Positions 1 to 7,368 of a stretch of DNA of 64,000 nucleotides are shown piece after piece (position 1 is the stretch's first letter; every line of letters starts with the position of its first letter). Below the pieces are notes generated by a model, which saw nothing but the letters and a program-made list of their open reading frames with translations, was not told the origin of the DNA and did no database searches. The translations under genes and the position numbers were made by a program. Source of the DNA: Enterocloster clostridioformis (GTDB taxonomy: Bacteria > Bacillota > Clostridia > Lachnospirales > Lachnospiraceae); the NCBI RefSeq assembly GCF_020297485.1, contig NZ_JAIWZC010000001.1, positions 2,046,001 through 2,110,000 on the forward strand, in the 5' to 3' direction.

Positions 1-228
1 GTAAACCACGCTGTCCTCCTTAAGCACGCCCGTGTCCGCGGCACAGTCCAGAAGCTCCTTTAAAATGGCCTCCAAATCCCCGCTCTCCGCCGGCCCCTGG
101 GGTTCTTCATACTCGTCCATTCCCATCACATCCAGGATTTGGTTCCTGGCATAAATAGCGTCCACCTCAGATATGAGCCCCTTATCCAGACCGTACTGTA
201 CCAATCCCTTAACCGCTTCATAAACCAT
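1..228 (-). CDS. galT: UDP-glucose--hexose-1-phosphate uridylyltransferase (GalT), N-terminal part
   Basis: Only the first 76 codons are in the window; the gene runs off the left edge. The translation reads MVYEAVKGLVQYGLDKGLI, then a YARNQILDVMGMDEYEEP-like block and a KEDSVVY block, which match the start of the Firmicutes-type (class II) galactose-1-phosphate uridylyltransferase of the Leloir pathway. I chose the ATG at 228 because an AGGGAGG Shine-Dalgarno lies about 8 bases before it. An in-frame ATG at 291 with a weaker GAGGG would add 21 residues. The gene follows the Gx-family membrane protein gene on the same strand with a short gap and no clear terminator between them. Confidence 0.8.
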   Translation of the reverse strand, partial: MVYEAVKGLVQYGLDKGLISEVDAIYARNQILDVMGMDEYEEPQGPAESGDLEAILKELLDCAADTGVLKEDSVVY

Positions 229-349
229 AGAAATATCCTCCCTGTACACTCTTCCATCTAAGCGCAGCCACATGCCGCTGTTTTCTTCCATTATAACCCT
301 CACACCCCGTAACCACAATGCACTTTTTTACTTTTATATCCTGTTTTTG

Positions 350-937
350 TTAAACGGATCGGAGTAAACGGTTCACCCGGCCCACCAGAATTCCTCCCAG
401 AAGGCCAATCAGCGCTCCCGCCGCACAGCCTGCTGTCAGAAGCACCGGCAGGTAGGAAAACACGCCGAACGTATTCACCACAAAGGCCGCCATCAGAAAC
501 TGTCCGATATTATGGGCCACTCCTCCCAATATGCTGACTCCCACCATTCCGAACAGCCTGAACCGCTTGCACAGGGCCATGATGGTAAGGCTCAGGGCAG
601 TCCCCGACAGACCAAACAGGATGGCCGAAGGCGGCCCAAACAGGATGCCTGATAAAAGTATGCGCACCACGCTGATAAGAGCTGTCTCTTTTGTTCCCAT
701 ACAGTACAGTCCCACCATGGTAACCAGATTAGCCAGCCCCAGCTTTACCCCGGGCGCTCCCAGATATACCGGCACCAATGACTCCACGTATCCCAGCACC
801 AGTGCCAGGGCTGTCAGTATCCCAAAAAGGGCCGCATTTCTGGCAGAGGCTCCGGGGACTTGTTTTGCCTGGCCTTTTTTCACCGTTACAGCTGAGTCTT
901 TATATGATTCTGTGACTGCCTTTTTCTGATTCGTCAT
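350..937 (-). CDS. Gx transporter family / heptaprenyl diphosphate synthase component I-like membrane protein (EetB-like)
   Basis: The 195-residue protein has a basic, soluble N-terminus of about 35 residues, then roughly five to six hydrophobic segments rich in Gly and Ala. Blocks such as GAPGVKLGLANLVTMVGLY and SILGGVAHNIGQFLMAAF are typical of the family annotated as heptaprenyl diphosphate synthase component I or Gx transporter; the enzymatic name is historical and no catalytic site is visible. Family members often sit with NusG-II and FMN-binding proteins in flavin-dependent electron-transfer loci, and both partners lie on the opposite strand at 3814-4667, on the far side of a mobile element. 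A GGGAGGA ribosome site precedes the ATG. The substrate is unknown. Confidence 0.75.
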   Translation of the reverse strand: MTNQKKAVTESYKDSAVTVKKGQAKQVPGASARNAALFGILTALALVLGYVESLVPVYLGAPGVKLGLANLVTMVGLYCMGTKETALISVVRILLSGILFGPPSAILFGLSGTALSLTIMALCKRFRLFGMVGVSILGGVAHNIGQFLMAAFVVNTFGVFSYLPVLLTAGCAAGALIGLLGGILVGRVNRLLRSV

Positions 938-985
938 ATGATCCTCCCGTCTTCATCGCGGCATTTCATCCTTGCCCTGCGCTCT

Positions 986-1009
986 GTGTTGAACACGCAT
1001 GTTCAACAC
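986..1009. repeat. perfect 9-bp inverted repeat upstream of the Gx-family gene
   Basis: GTGTTGAAC at 986-994 is followed by a 6-base spacer and its exact reverse complement at 1001-1009. It lies 50-70 bases before the start codon at 937, so it could be an operator. Its core also resembles the dispersed palindromes at 4705, 16104 and 49003. Confidence 0.5.
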
Positions 1010-1264
1010 GCATATAGTATACCATGCATGACCCAATTCTTCCATAGTGCCTTGGAGCGTAGGCGGCAACAGAACGGCAACCGTCTGAACTGTTTTCATG
1101 TATGAAAATGGACGGGAATGAATTACCACCGCTGCCTGTGCGAAAACTCATTGTATGCAATGGCGTATTGTGATAAAATTCTTAAGGAAAGTATCAGATT
1201 CAGAGCGACAAAAAAATGAACAGCTTATGCAAAAGATAAACTGCTCTGAATGTGATTCTTTCCA
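1010..1264. other. non-coding stretch left of the transposable element
   Basis: No convincing gene is present. It contains an exact 9-bp inverted repeat (ATTCAGAGC at 1198-1206 and GCTCTGAAT at 1243-1251). It probably is the original divergent promoter region between the Gx gene and the FMN-binding gene, now separated by the insertion starting at 1265. Confidence 0.4.
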
Positions 1265-1279
1265 ATTGTACCAAGTCGC
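1265..1279 (+). repeat. left terminal inverted repeat of the 2.47-kb element
   Basis: ATTGTACCAAGTCGC is identical to the reverse complement of 3717-3731. Confidence 0.8.
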
Positions 1280-1455
1280 GGAACTTTAGCCATAGGCTGT
1301 ATGGGGATAGTATTTCCCCAGGGAAGCTTAAAATAGTGGATTATGGTGGTCTGCAATGCAGAAGCAGGACGATTTTAGCTGTATCCCATATTTTTGGGTA
1401 TGCTTCGCAGACCTCCCGATGGCAGGTCTTAAAAAATATATAGGAAAGCAGCCTG

Positions 1456-2613
1456 TCAGGAAGAAGGAACATGACACCTTCCCAGCTGTTTCATGGCTGT
1501 ATGACCACATTCAGGACACACACAGATATCGAAATTCCAGACTGCTTTTAAAAGCTCTGCCAGGGACATTCCGGCGTAACGCTGCTTGAAACGCTGTCCA
1601 TTCTGAAGCTTAAAGATAACCTTCAGATTCTTATATTTCATCCGATTGTTCAGAAAACCATAATAGCGTATTTTCTGAAAGCCGGAAGGCAGCACATGCA
1701 TCAGGTAACGGCGTATAAACTCCGTGTTGCCAAGAGTAATCTGACGTTTTGGTTCACCCGGCTTTTTTCCACGGGCAGAGAATGTTACCGTATCTTCCGT
1801 AACAGAAAGGATCCTGCTGTTAGAGATGGCGATTTTGTGGATGTAGCGTCCAAGGTATTCAATGACATTGCCGAAGCCGTTGAAGGTTTTCTTGATGTAG
1901 GGGCACCAGTCCATTTCATAAAGCTTATTTTTAAATTCCTTCCAGTGGTAAGAATTACGCAGGTTTTCACAGGAGGATGAAAAGTTAAGGGAGCCGCTTT
2001 CATAAAGGGAGACAAGGTGTGCCATATATTTCCCCTTAAACTTATCCCGCAGGACCTCCGTACGGATAAAAAACTTAGATGAGGATTTACGGATTTTTCC
2101 ATCTCCGGTAAGCCCGCCGCCGGAAACAATGCAGTGCATATGTACATGGTAATCCAGCTCCTGATTCCAAGTATGAAGTACTTGGATAATCCCGGGTGTT
2201 GCCCCGAGCCACTTCTTATCAGCAGATAATTCCAGAAGTGTTTCGGCGCAGCATCTGTGAAGAAGTCCATACAGAAGCTTCTGGTTGCAGTAAATGAGGG
2301 GATTTAATTCATGTGGAAGTGTAAACACTACATGAAAATAGGGTGAATCAATGACCTCAGCACTGCGTTTATCTACCCAGATTTCTTTCTTCACAGCCTG
2401 ACAGTTGGGGCAGTTGCGGTTGCGGCAGGAATTATTGTGGACTTCCACATGCCCACAGTCGGTACACTGACTTAAGTTGACACCAAGCCTTCCGGATTTG
2501 CAGTTTAAGATGGCTCGGGCGGCTTTGCGTTGGACATCCGACTGATAGTGCCCCGGTGCTGAGAAAGCTTCATAGGACTGCTCAAATATCTGCCTGATTT
2601 TGTAATCACTCAT
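1456..2613 (-). CDS. IS91-family (Y2/HUH) transposase
   Basis: This 385-residue protein starts MSDYKIRQIFEQSYEAF. It has an N-terminal zinc-binding domain (CTDCGH, then CRNRNCPNCQ), a central replication-initiator-like domain with the metal-binding HVHMHCIVSGGGL motif, and a downstream FNGFGNVIEYLGRYIHKIAISN block with two tyrosines as in Y2 transposases. Near the end is a second Cys pair (ICVCPECGH). The ATG at 2613 is supported by AGGTG about 7 bases upstream and overlaps the stop of the integrase gene (ATGAGTGA), so the two are translationally coupled. It is expected to nick and transfer single-stranded DNA during transposition. The gene looks intact. Confidence 0.9.
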   Translation of the reverse strand: MSDYKIRQIFEQSYEAFSAPGHYQSDVQRKAARAILNCKSGRLGVNLSQCTDCGHVEVHNNSCRNRNCPNCQAVKKEIWVDKRSAEVIDSPYFHVVFTLPHELNPLIYCNQKLLYGLLHRCCAETLLELSADKKWLGATPGIIQVLHTWNQELDYHVHMHCIVSGGGLTGDGKIRKSSSKFFIRTEVLRDKFKGKYMAHLVSLYESGSLNFSSSCENLRNSYHWKEFKNKLYEMDWCPYIKKTFNGFGNVIEYLGRYIHKIAISNSRILSVTEDTVTFSARGKKPGEPKRQITLGNTEFIRRYLMHVLPSGFQKIRYYGFLNNRMKYKNLKVIFKLQNGQRFKQRYAGMSLAELLKAVWNFDICVCPECGHTAMKQLGRCHVPSS

Positions 2614-3472
2614 GGTATTCACCTGCCAATCGGTCAAAAGGGCTGACGGCATTGCGGATGGCATTACCGGAAAGATGGACATAAATAGTGGTGGAAGACA
2701 AAGATTTATGTCCCATAAGCGCTTTTATGGTAAGCAGGTCGGTTCCGTTTTCATACAGATGGGTACCAAAAGCATGACGAAAGGAATGACAGGTAAGCCT
2801 GCGTTCCCATCCGAGCCTGTCCTCATGGGCATGGATGTGTCTTGAAAGGAAGAATGTGTCGATGGGTCTGTCCTCGCCACTTTGCTTTGGAAAAAGAAAG
2901 CCTTTTGGTCTGCCGTATTCAAACCAGTAGCGTGTCAGCAGGTCAAGTGCCGCTTTAGAAAGAATGGCATAGCGGTCATTCCTGTTTTTGGAGTGTGTGA
3001 TGTGAAGCCGCATGTTTTTGCGGTCAACATCCTCGTAACGCAGACGGCATACTTCACCGATACGAAGCCCTGAGGAATACATGAGTGTAACCATAGTCTT
3101 CTGCTTTAAATCAGGTATGGAAGAAATAAACTGCCATGTTTCCTGTTTCGAGGGAACATAGGGAAGGTACTCGTCAAACTTACGCATGGGAAGCTGTGTG
3201 TCATCCCATGTTTTGTGAAGAACATACATGGTGAAAAAGCGCAGTTGTGAAATGGCACAGTTGATGGTGCGGTCAGAAAGGTCTCTGGATTTCTGTAGCC
3301 ATTTGATGTAGTCACGAAGTTCATCCCAGGAAACATCTTCTGGCGATTTGTGAAGAACATTTGCGAGGTAATCCAGATACGCCCGGATGTAAGTACAGTA
3401 ATTTTTAAGGGTATGGTCGGTAAGACCGCGAAGGGAAATCATTTCCCTGAAAGAATTTAAATATTTGTCCAT
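2606..3472 (-). CDS. tyrosine recombinase / site-specific integrase of the 2.47-kb element
   Basis: The 288-residue protein begins MDKYLNSFREMISLRGLTDHTL, with an AAGGAGA site 8 bases before the ATG. An N-terminal SAM-like DNA-binding domain (about residues 1-90) is followed by the catalytic domain: the first Arg is in YSSGLRIGEVCRL, then HSFRHAFGTHLYENG (His-x-x-Arg), GHKSLSSTTIYVHLS with the nucleophilic Tyr. All catalytic residues of the XerC/D type are present. It overlaps the transposase gene by 8 bases. Its partnership with an HUH transposase in one small element suggests a joint role in insertion or resolution, which is inferred. Confidence 0.9.
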   Translation of the reverse strand: MDKYLNSFREMISLRGLTDHTLKNYCTYIRAYLDYLANVLHKSPEDVSWDELRDYIKWLQKSRDLSDRTINCAISQLRFFTMYVLHKTWDDTQLPMRKFDEYLPYVPSKQETWQFISSIPDLKQKTMVTLMYSSGLRIGEVCRLRYEDVDRKNMRLHITHSKNRNDRYAILSKAALDLLTRYWFEYGRPKGFLFPKQSGEDRPIDTFFLSRHIHAHEDRLGWERRLTCHSFRHAFGTHLYENGTDLLTIKALMGHKSLSSTTIYVHLSGNAIRNAVSPFDRLAGEYHE

Positions 3473-3716
3473 AGTAAAATCTCCTTTGAAATGCAATAAA
3501 AACAGTAGTTACATTTCAAAAAGAGGTGGTGGACGAGTAAAAAAATAAGATATATAGTTGTTGAGTTTAGAAATCCATGATAACATAAGCATAGCAGTTC
3601 TTAAAGTTATGAAGTTGTTTGGTGTGGTAACTTAACAATACATCATAAATTTAAAAACTGCTATTTTTTATAAAAAAAGTGGTGGTTTTATGTACCTTGG
3701 GCTAGCCGTCGCACTA

Positions 3717-3731
3717 GCGACTTGGTACAAT
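3717..3731 (-). repeat. right terminal inverted repeat of the 2.47-kb element
   Basis: This is the exact reverse complement of 1265-1279 and forms the distal arm of the terminal hairpin 3692-3728. Confidence 0.8.
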
Positions 3732-3813
3732 AAATAATATATCCCAACCCAGCGCCGTCCGCGTTTATTTTGCCGCAGCGCATACTACTATATTTTCAAA
3801 AGGAGTGTTTTCC

Positions 3814-4320
3814 ATGAATAAAAATACCATCAGTTCTAATGCCAGAAGTTTAATTGGCATTGCAGTCATGGCCGTGTTGTCCTTAGCGGTAATTGCTGTA
3901 TCAGACCCTTTGTATAAGGCCTTACGGGGACCTGTTACCACGGCCAGCCCCGAAGCGCCTCTGGCCGACGGAATCTATACCTATGAAGCTCCGGAACCAG
4001 ACTCAAACGGTTTTCGGGACAGAACCACCCTGACAGTATCCGATGGTATCATCGTATCCTGTATCTGGGATTCCTTTAACAGTGACGGGGAAAGCAAACA
4101 GAAGCTTTCCATGGAAGGCCAGTATATCATGACGCCGGACGGGCCTGTATGGAAAGCCCAATCAGACAGCGTCTGCCGTTACCTGATAGAGCACCAGCGT
4201 CTGGCCGGGCTGGCCGGTGACGACGGTTACACCACTGACGCCGTGGCCTCAGTCAGCATCAACGTATATCCATTTATAAACGGAGTGGAGGAATGCCTGC
4301 GTCAGGCGGAAATCAAATGA
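3814..4320 (+). CDS. membrane-anchored FMN-binding domain protein with atypical flavinylation site
   Basis: A 168-residue protein with an N-terminal membrane anchor (about residues 12-30) and one extracytoplasmic FMN-binding-like domain. The domain starts with ADGIYTYEAPEPDSNGFRD and ends with TTDAVASVSINVYPFINGVE. In the family the C-terminal motif is usually D-A-x-S-G-A-T-x-S/T, whose Thr or Ser carries covalent FMN; here the aligned stretch is DAVASVSIN, so the Gly-Ala core is lost and the acceptor position would be Ser. The ATG at 3814 has AGGAG 8 bases upstream; an in-frame GTG at 3805 is less likely. The downstream NusG-II gene overlaps it. Its upstream region is cut by the mobile element ending at 3731. 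Confidence 0.75.
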   Translation: MNKNTISSNARSLIGIAVMAVLSLAVIAVSDPLYKALRGPVTTASPEAPLADGIYTYEAPEPDSNGFRDRTTLTVSDGIIVSCIWDSFNSDGESKQKLSMEGQYIMTPDGPVWKAQSDSVCRYLIEHQRLAGLAGDDGYTTDAVASVSINVYPFINGVEECLRQAEIK

Positions 4321-4667
4321 ACATGTTACAGAAGCGAGACATGATTCTGGCTGCGGCAATACTGTTGATGGCGGCTGCTGCCTTTGGCATCAGCCACTAT
4401 ATCCGCCGCGCACCGGCAGCCATTGCCCAGGTGTCTGTGGACGGAACCGTAGTGGAAACACTGGATCTCAGCAAAGATACGGAGATAACGATTACCTCCC
4501 CTAACGGCGGCACCAACCACCTGATTGTAAAGGACGGTGAAATTTGGTGCAGTGAGGCCAGCTGCCCTGATAAGGTCTGTGTCCACCAGGGGAAAAAGCA
4601 TTTAAACAGCGACACCATTGTGTGCCTTCCCAATCAGATGATTGTAACCATAACAGGCGGGGAATGA
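4317..4667 (+). CDS. NusG domain II-containing membrane protein (EetA-like)
   Basis: This small protein has an N-terminal membrane segment (about residues 9-25) and an extracytoplasmic NusG-II beta-barrel domain with the signature SEASCPDKVCVHQG and a following IVCLPNQMIVTI block. The two cysteines are conserved in the family. The ATG at 4317 overlaps the preceding stop codon (ATGA), indicating translational coupling; an ATG at 4293 with GGAG upstream would add 8 residues. NusG-II proteins commonly pair with FMN-binding and Gx-family proteins, and that trio is here. The suggested role is in a membrane redox complex or flavin-based extracellular electron transfer, by analogy only. Confidence 0.75.
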   Translation: MNMLQKRDMILAAAILLMAAAAFGISHYIRRAPAAIAQVSVDGTVVETLDLSKDTEITITSPNGGTNHLIVKDGEIWCSEASCPDKVCVHQGKKHLNSDTIVCLPNQMIVTITGGE

Positions 4668-4690
4668 TTTCCCCGCCTATTGTATTTATT
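4655..4690 (+). terminator. hairpin terminator overlapping the NusG-II stop codon
   Basis: AGGCGGGGAA at 4655-4664 and its complement at 4669-4678 form a 10-bp stem with a 4-base loop that contains part of the stop codon. A T-rich but interrupted tail follows. It ends the plus-strand pair. Confidence 0.6.
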
Positions 4691-4704
4691 CATTGTTATG
4701 CCCC

Positions 4705-4740
4705 GGAGCGTGTTTGAACATTGCTTTCTGACACGCGCTA
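4705..4740. repeat. dispersed palindromic repeat, copy A
   Basis: GAGCGTGTTTGAACATTG continues into CTTTCTGACACGCGC, with GCGTGT and ACACGC able to pair. Closely related sequence lies at 16104-16160 and, inverted, at 49003-49038, each time directly beside the 3' end of a minus-strand gene. Here it touches the stop codon of dhaM. Confidence 0.5.
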
Positions 4741-5118
4741 AAACTTCTTAGCCTTGCCCACTCCGGCCAGAGCTGTCTTGATATCCTCAAAGCTCATTCC
4801 GCCCACGGCATCAATGGTGGCAACCACGGCGCCCTCCACCAGAGGACAATCCACCATCTCAACCTTCTTTTCCCCGAACATCTCAATGACCATCTCCGTG
4901 GTCATGACAGCGCTTCCCAAATCCACCAGGACAAGAACCCCGTCATCGGAATATACGGACTCAATGGCCGCCTGTATCTTCTCAAAGCTGGTTCCAAAGC
5001 CTCCGTCGTCCATGCCTCCGGCCGGCGCTATTCTTGCGCTTGGCGCCATGATGGAGGTCAGCTCCACCACACTTTTTGCCAGATTTTCACTGTGGGACAC
5101 AATCACAAATCCTACCAT
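4738..5118 (-). CDS. dhaM: dihydroxyacetone kinase phosphotransfer subunit DhaM (EIIA-mannose type)
   Basis: The 126-residue protein starts MVGFVIVSHSENLAKSV, with the phosphoryl-accepting His9 typical of the mannose-type EIIA domain, and has the VLVLVDLGSAVMTTEM block of the family. It receives phosphate from HPr and passes it to ADP bound to DhaL, so dihydroxyacetone is phosphorylated with PEP as the final donor. It consists of the EIIA domain only, without the HPr and EI-like extensions found in the E. coli protein, so free HPr and EI must supply the phosphate. It is the last gene of the dhaKLM set and is followed by a palindromic repeat. Confidence 0.9.
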   Translation of the reverse strand: MVGFVIVSHSENLAKSVVELTSIMAPSARIAPAGGMDDGGFGTSFEKIQAAIESVYSDDGVLVLVDLGSAVMTTEMVIEMFGEKKVEMVDCPLVEGAVVATIDAVGGMSFEDIKTALAGVGKAKKF

Positions 5119-5185
5119 ATGTACTACTGCTCCTTTCAGCCGGACACGGTATCTCTATGCCCATATTTGTATCCGGTTTCTGTCT

Positions 5186-5809
5186 CTATACCAACCCCGC
5201 AATGACTTCCAGCATATAGGAATAAGAGGTGGCTCCCGGATCCTGATGTCCCAGTCCTCTTTCTCCCACATAGCTGGCCCGGCCCTTGGTCGCTACCAGA
5301 TCCTTGGTGTGCTCTGCGCCGGCCCAGGCTGCCCTGACTCCTGCCTCCAGCACCTCCCCGGCGCTCTTTCCCTCTGCCGCCGCATCCTTCATGGCCTTCA
5401 GGGAAGGTACCATGGCATCCAGCATGGTGGCTTCCTCCACAGTGGCCTTACCTCTCTGCTCCACTGCCTGTACAACCGTATCCATCATGGACAGGAAATC
5501 ATCCATATCCATCTCTTCCTTTCCTGCCAGGGCCATGCCCGCCTTCATATAGGCTGAACCGTACAGGGGGCCGGAAGCGCCTCCCACAGTGGATACCAAT
5601 GTCATGCCCACTGTTTTCAGAATGGTCCCTATATCCTTTCCCTCCAGGTCAGGAAGCTTTCCCTCCACCGCTGCAAATCCCCGCGCCATATTTATGCCAT
5701 GGTCACTGTCTCCAATCGGCTGGTCCAGCTCTGTGAGATACTCCTTCTCGGCCTCCATTTTCAGACCGATTGCCTTGATGATTTCCAATACCTTTTTACT
5801 GTCTGCCAT
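5186..5809 (-). CDS. dhaL: dihydroxyacetone kinase ADP-binding subunit DhaL
   Basis: The 207-residue all-helical protein carries the metal and nucleotide-binding loop PIGDSDHGINM (about residues 31-41), the GGASGPLYG loop and the C-terminal RASYVGERGLGHQDPGATSY block. In PTS-dependent kinases ADP stays bound to DhaL as a cofactor and is rephosphorylated by DhaM. The motif is GDSDHG instead of the more usual GDGDHG or GDADHG; the metal-binding aspartates are kept. It lies between dhaK and dhaM with short gaps. Confidence 0.93.
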   Translation of the reverse strand: MADSKKVLEIIKAIGLKMEAEKEYLTELDQPIGDSDHGINMARGFAAVEGKLPDLEGKDIGTILKTVGMTLVSTVGGASGPLYGSAYMKAGMALAGKEEMDMDDFLSMMDTVVQAVEQRGKATVEEATMLDAMVPSLKAMKDAAAEGKSAGEVLEAGVRAAWAGAEHTKDLVATKGRASYVGERGLGHQDPGATSYSYMLEVIAGLV

Positions 5810-5859
5810 GATGACCCACCTTTCATTTCAATTTATTTTTATGACCTCAGAAATGCCTG

Positions 5860-6846
5860 TTACTTCCAGGCCGGCGTATCCGCCGGAGCATCCAAAAGCT
5901 CCCTCAGCTGGTCATCCAGCCTCAGAAGCGAGATGGAGAATCCCTGCATCTCAATGGAAGTCATGTACTCTCCCACAAAGGTCTTATAAACCCTGATTCC
6001 CTTTTCAGCCAGAACATCTGAAACCCTGTTATTGATGATAAAGAGCTCCATGAGAGGCGTTGCGCCTGCTCCGTTGATCATCACGGCCACCTCGCTGCCC
6101 TCATAGTCAATGTCTCCCAAAATCTGCGCCAGAAGCATATCCGCCACCTGATCCGCAGTCTTCATGGACTCCCTGTGGGTTCCCGGCTCTCCATGGATTC
6201 CGATTCCCACTTCCATCTCATCATCTGACAGCTCAAATCCCGGCTTGCCTGCTGCGGGAACCGTACATGGCGCAATGGCCGCACCCATGGTCCGCACGTT
6301 GTCGATTACCTTTTGCGCAACCGCATGGACCTCGTCCAGGGAAGCGCCTGTCTCTGCCATGGCGCCTGCGATCTTATGTACAAACACGGTTCCGGCCACA
6401 CCTCTGCGTCCCACGGTGTACAGACTATCCTTCACCGCCACGTCGTCATTGGTCACCACATACTTCACGGTGATGCCTTCCATCCCGGCCATCTCAGCGG
6501 CCATCTCAAAATTCATCACATCGCCGGTATAGTTCTTGACTACCATGAGCACGCCTGCATCCGTGGCAATGGCCTTGATTCCCTCATAAATCTGGTCCGG
6601 GGTAGGCGATGTGAACACTGCGCCGGCCACAGCCGCGTCCAGCATACCGCATCCCACATATCCGCCGTGAGCCGGTTCATGCCCGCTTCCTCCTCCGCTG
6701 ATCAGGGCCACCTTACCTTCCTTCTTATTGGCTCTGACCACCACATTGCCGCAGTCCAGCTTTCTCAGATAACCCGGATACGCCTTAACCATACCCTGTA
6801 TCATCTGCTCCTCTACCAGCGCCACATCGTTGATAAATTTCTTCAT
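5860..6846 (-). CDS. dhaK: dihydroxyacetone kinase substrate-binding subunit DhaK
   Basis: The 328-residue protein has the glycine-rich SGGGSGHEPAHGGYVG motif (His56 is the general base) and the GIGIHGEPG motif near residue 218, whose His forms a covalent hemiaminal with dihydroxyacetone. Length and motif order fit the PTS-type DhaK. The product, dihydroxyacetone phosphate, enters glycolysis. It is first of the dhaKLM genes, separated by about 160 bases with a very stable hairpin from the small repeat-peptide gene upstream. Confidence 0.95.
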   Translation of the reverse strand: MKKFINDVALVEEQMIQGMVKAYPGYLRKLDCGNVVVRANKKEGKVALISGGGSGHEPAHGGYVGCGMLDAAVAGAVFTSPTPDQIYEGIKAIATDAGVLMVVKNYTGDVMNFEMAAEMAGMEGITVKYVVTNDDVAVKDSLYTVGRRGVAGTVFVHKIAGAMAETGASLDEVHAVAQKVIDNVRTMGAAIAPCTVPAAGKPGFELSDDEMEVGIGIHGEPGTHRESMKTADQVADMLLAQILGDIDYEGSEVAVMINGAGATPLMELFIINNRVSDVLAEKGIRVYKTFVGEYMTSIEMQGFSISLLRLDDQLRELLDAPADTPAWK

Positions 6847-6942
6847 ATTGCGTAAACCCCCTTCTATTTAATAGGCTGCACCAAATACGGGCAGCGGTTT
6901 CCCCTTTGGTTCATAAACCACGTAAAGCAGGGGCCGCCCTTT

Positions 6943-6978
6943 GGGGATGCGGACGGATTCATACCCGTCCGCATCCCC
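6943..6978 (-). other. 14-bp perfect stem-loop between the repeat-peptide gene and dhaK
   Basis: GGGGATGCGGACGG at 6943-6956 pairs exactly with 6965-6978 around an 8-base loop. No T-run follows on the minus strand, so it is more likely an RNA stability or processing element, or a partial attenuator setting dhaKLM expression, than a terminator. Confidence 0.6.
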
Positions 6979-7009
6979 TCCTGTAAGCCTCTGCTCTCCG
7001 TTCTTCCCG

Positions 7010-7201
7010 TTACTCGCCCAGACAGTTCATGTCGTTAAGTCCGCAGGTTTTGTCCTCTTCCTCCTCAACACAGTTCATGTCGTTAAGTCCGCAGGTCTTA
7101 TCCTCTTCCCCTTCCAGGCAGTTCATGTCATTGAGTCCGCAGGTCTTATCCTCTTCCTCTGTAATTCCGTTCATGTTATTGATGTCCAGTTTCTTCTCCA
7201 T
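7010..7201 (-). CDS. 63-residue cysteine-containing repeat peptide, unknown function
   Basis: The peptide has a short leader (MEKKLDINNMNGITE) followed by three tandem 16-residue units, each with EEDKTCGLNDMNC and a three-residue acidic linker, at residues 16-31, 32-47 and 48-63. The six cysteines (21, 28, 37, 44, 53, 60) form three CGLNDMNC pairs with C-x6-C spacing. The leader segment INNMNGITEE looks like a decayed fourth unit. Differences between the copies inside the core (GAT/GAC, AAG/AAA, CTC/CTT, AAT/AAC, TGC/TGT) are all synonymous, so the protein sequence is under selection. A GGAGGG ribosome site precedes the ATG. It lies in the glycerol operon between the DUF1667 gene and dhaK. 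I do not recognise a family; metal binding, redox sensing or a modified-peptide precursor are possible. Confidence 0.75.
   Translation of the reverse strand: MEKKLDINNMNGITEEEDKTCGLNDMNCLEGEEDKTCGLNDMNCVEEEEDKTCGLNDMNCLGE
7013..7156 (-). repeat. three tandem 48-bp coding repeats
   Basis: Units at 7109-7156, 7061-7108 and 7013-7060 encode the EEDKTCGLNDMNC motif. The units differ mostly at third codon positions. Confidence 0.9.
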
Positions 7202-7368
7202 TTAGAGCCCTCCTTCTTCTTCGGACAACGCCCCATTCTGCCGGTCCGCCATCCATCAAACTACAGTAAGCCGGCGGCCGCCTTATGGCAGCTGCCGACT
7301 GACCGGCGCACCCCTGCTGGTTCGGAAGGAAACCATATTTCTGTCCCATCTCCAGCAGGAACGCACGA

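Larger units (their letters stand above)
1265..3731 (-). mobile_element. 2.47-kb transposable element with tyrosine recombinase plus IS91-like transposase and 15-bp inverted ends
   Basis: The ends are defined by the sequence ATTGTACCAAGTCGC at 1265-1279 and its exact reverse complement at 3717-3731. Inside are two overlapping minus-strand genes, a phage-type integrase and an IS91-type (HUH, Y2) transposase. The right end also folds into a hairpin (GTACC at 3692-3696 pairs with GGTAC at 3724-3728, with an inner GTCGC/GCGAC stem at 3708-3721). I see no clear target duplication beside the ends. Classic IS91 elements lack inverted ends, so this arrangement is unlike the textbook family. The remaining non-coding ends (1280-1455 and 3473-3716) hold only small hairpins, for example TGGGGA/TCCCCA near 1302-1320. 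Confidence 0.75.

Noticed and set aside
966..1160. Minus-strand open frame of 64 codons upstream of the Gx gene
   Set aside because: No ribosome site, no recognisable composition, and it overlaps an inverted repeat in a promoter region.
3692..3728. Hairpin as an intrinsic terminator before the FMN-binding gene
   Set aside because: There is no T-run and the arm is part of the element's terminal inverted repeat.
7010..7156. CRISPR-like or non-coding repeat array
   Set aside because: The 48-bp units are adjacent without spacers, keep one reading frame and differ by synonymous changes, so they are coding repeats.
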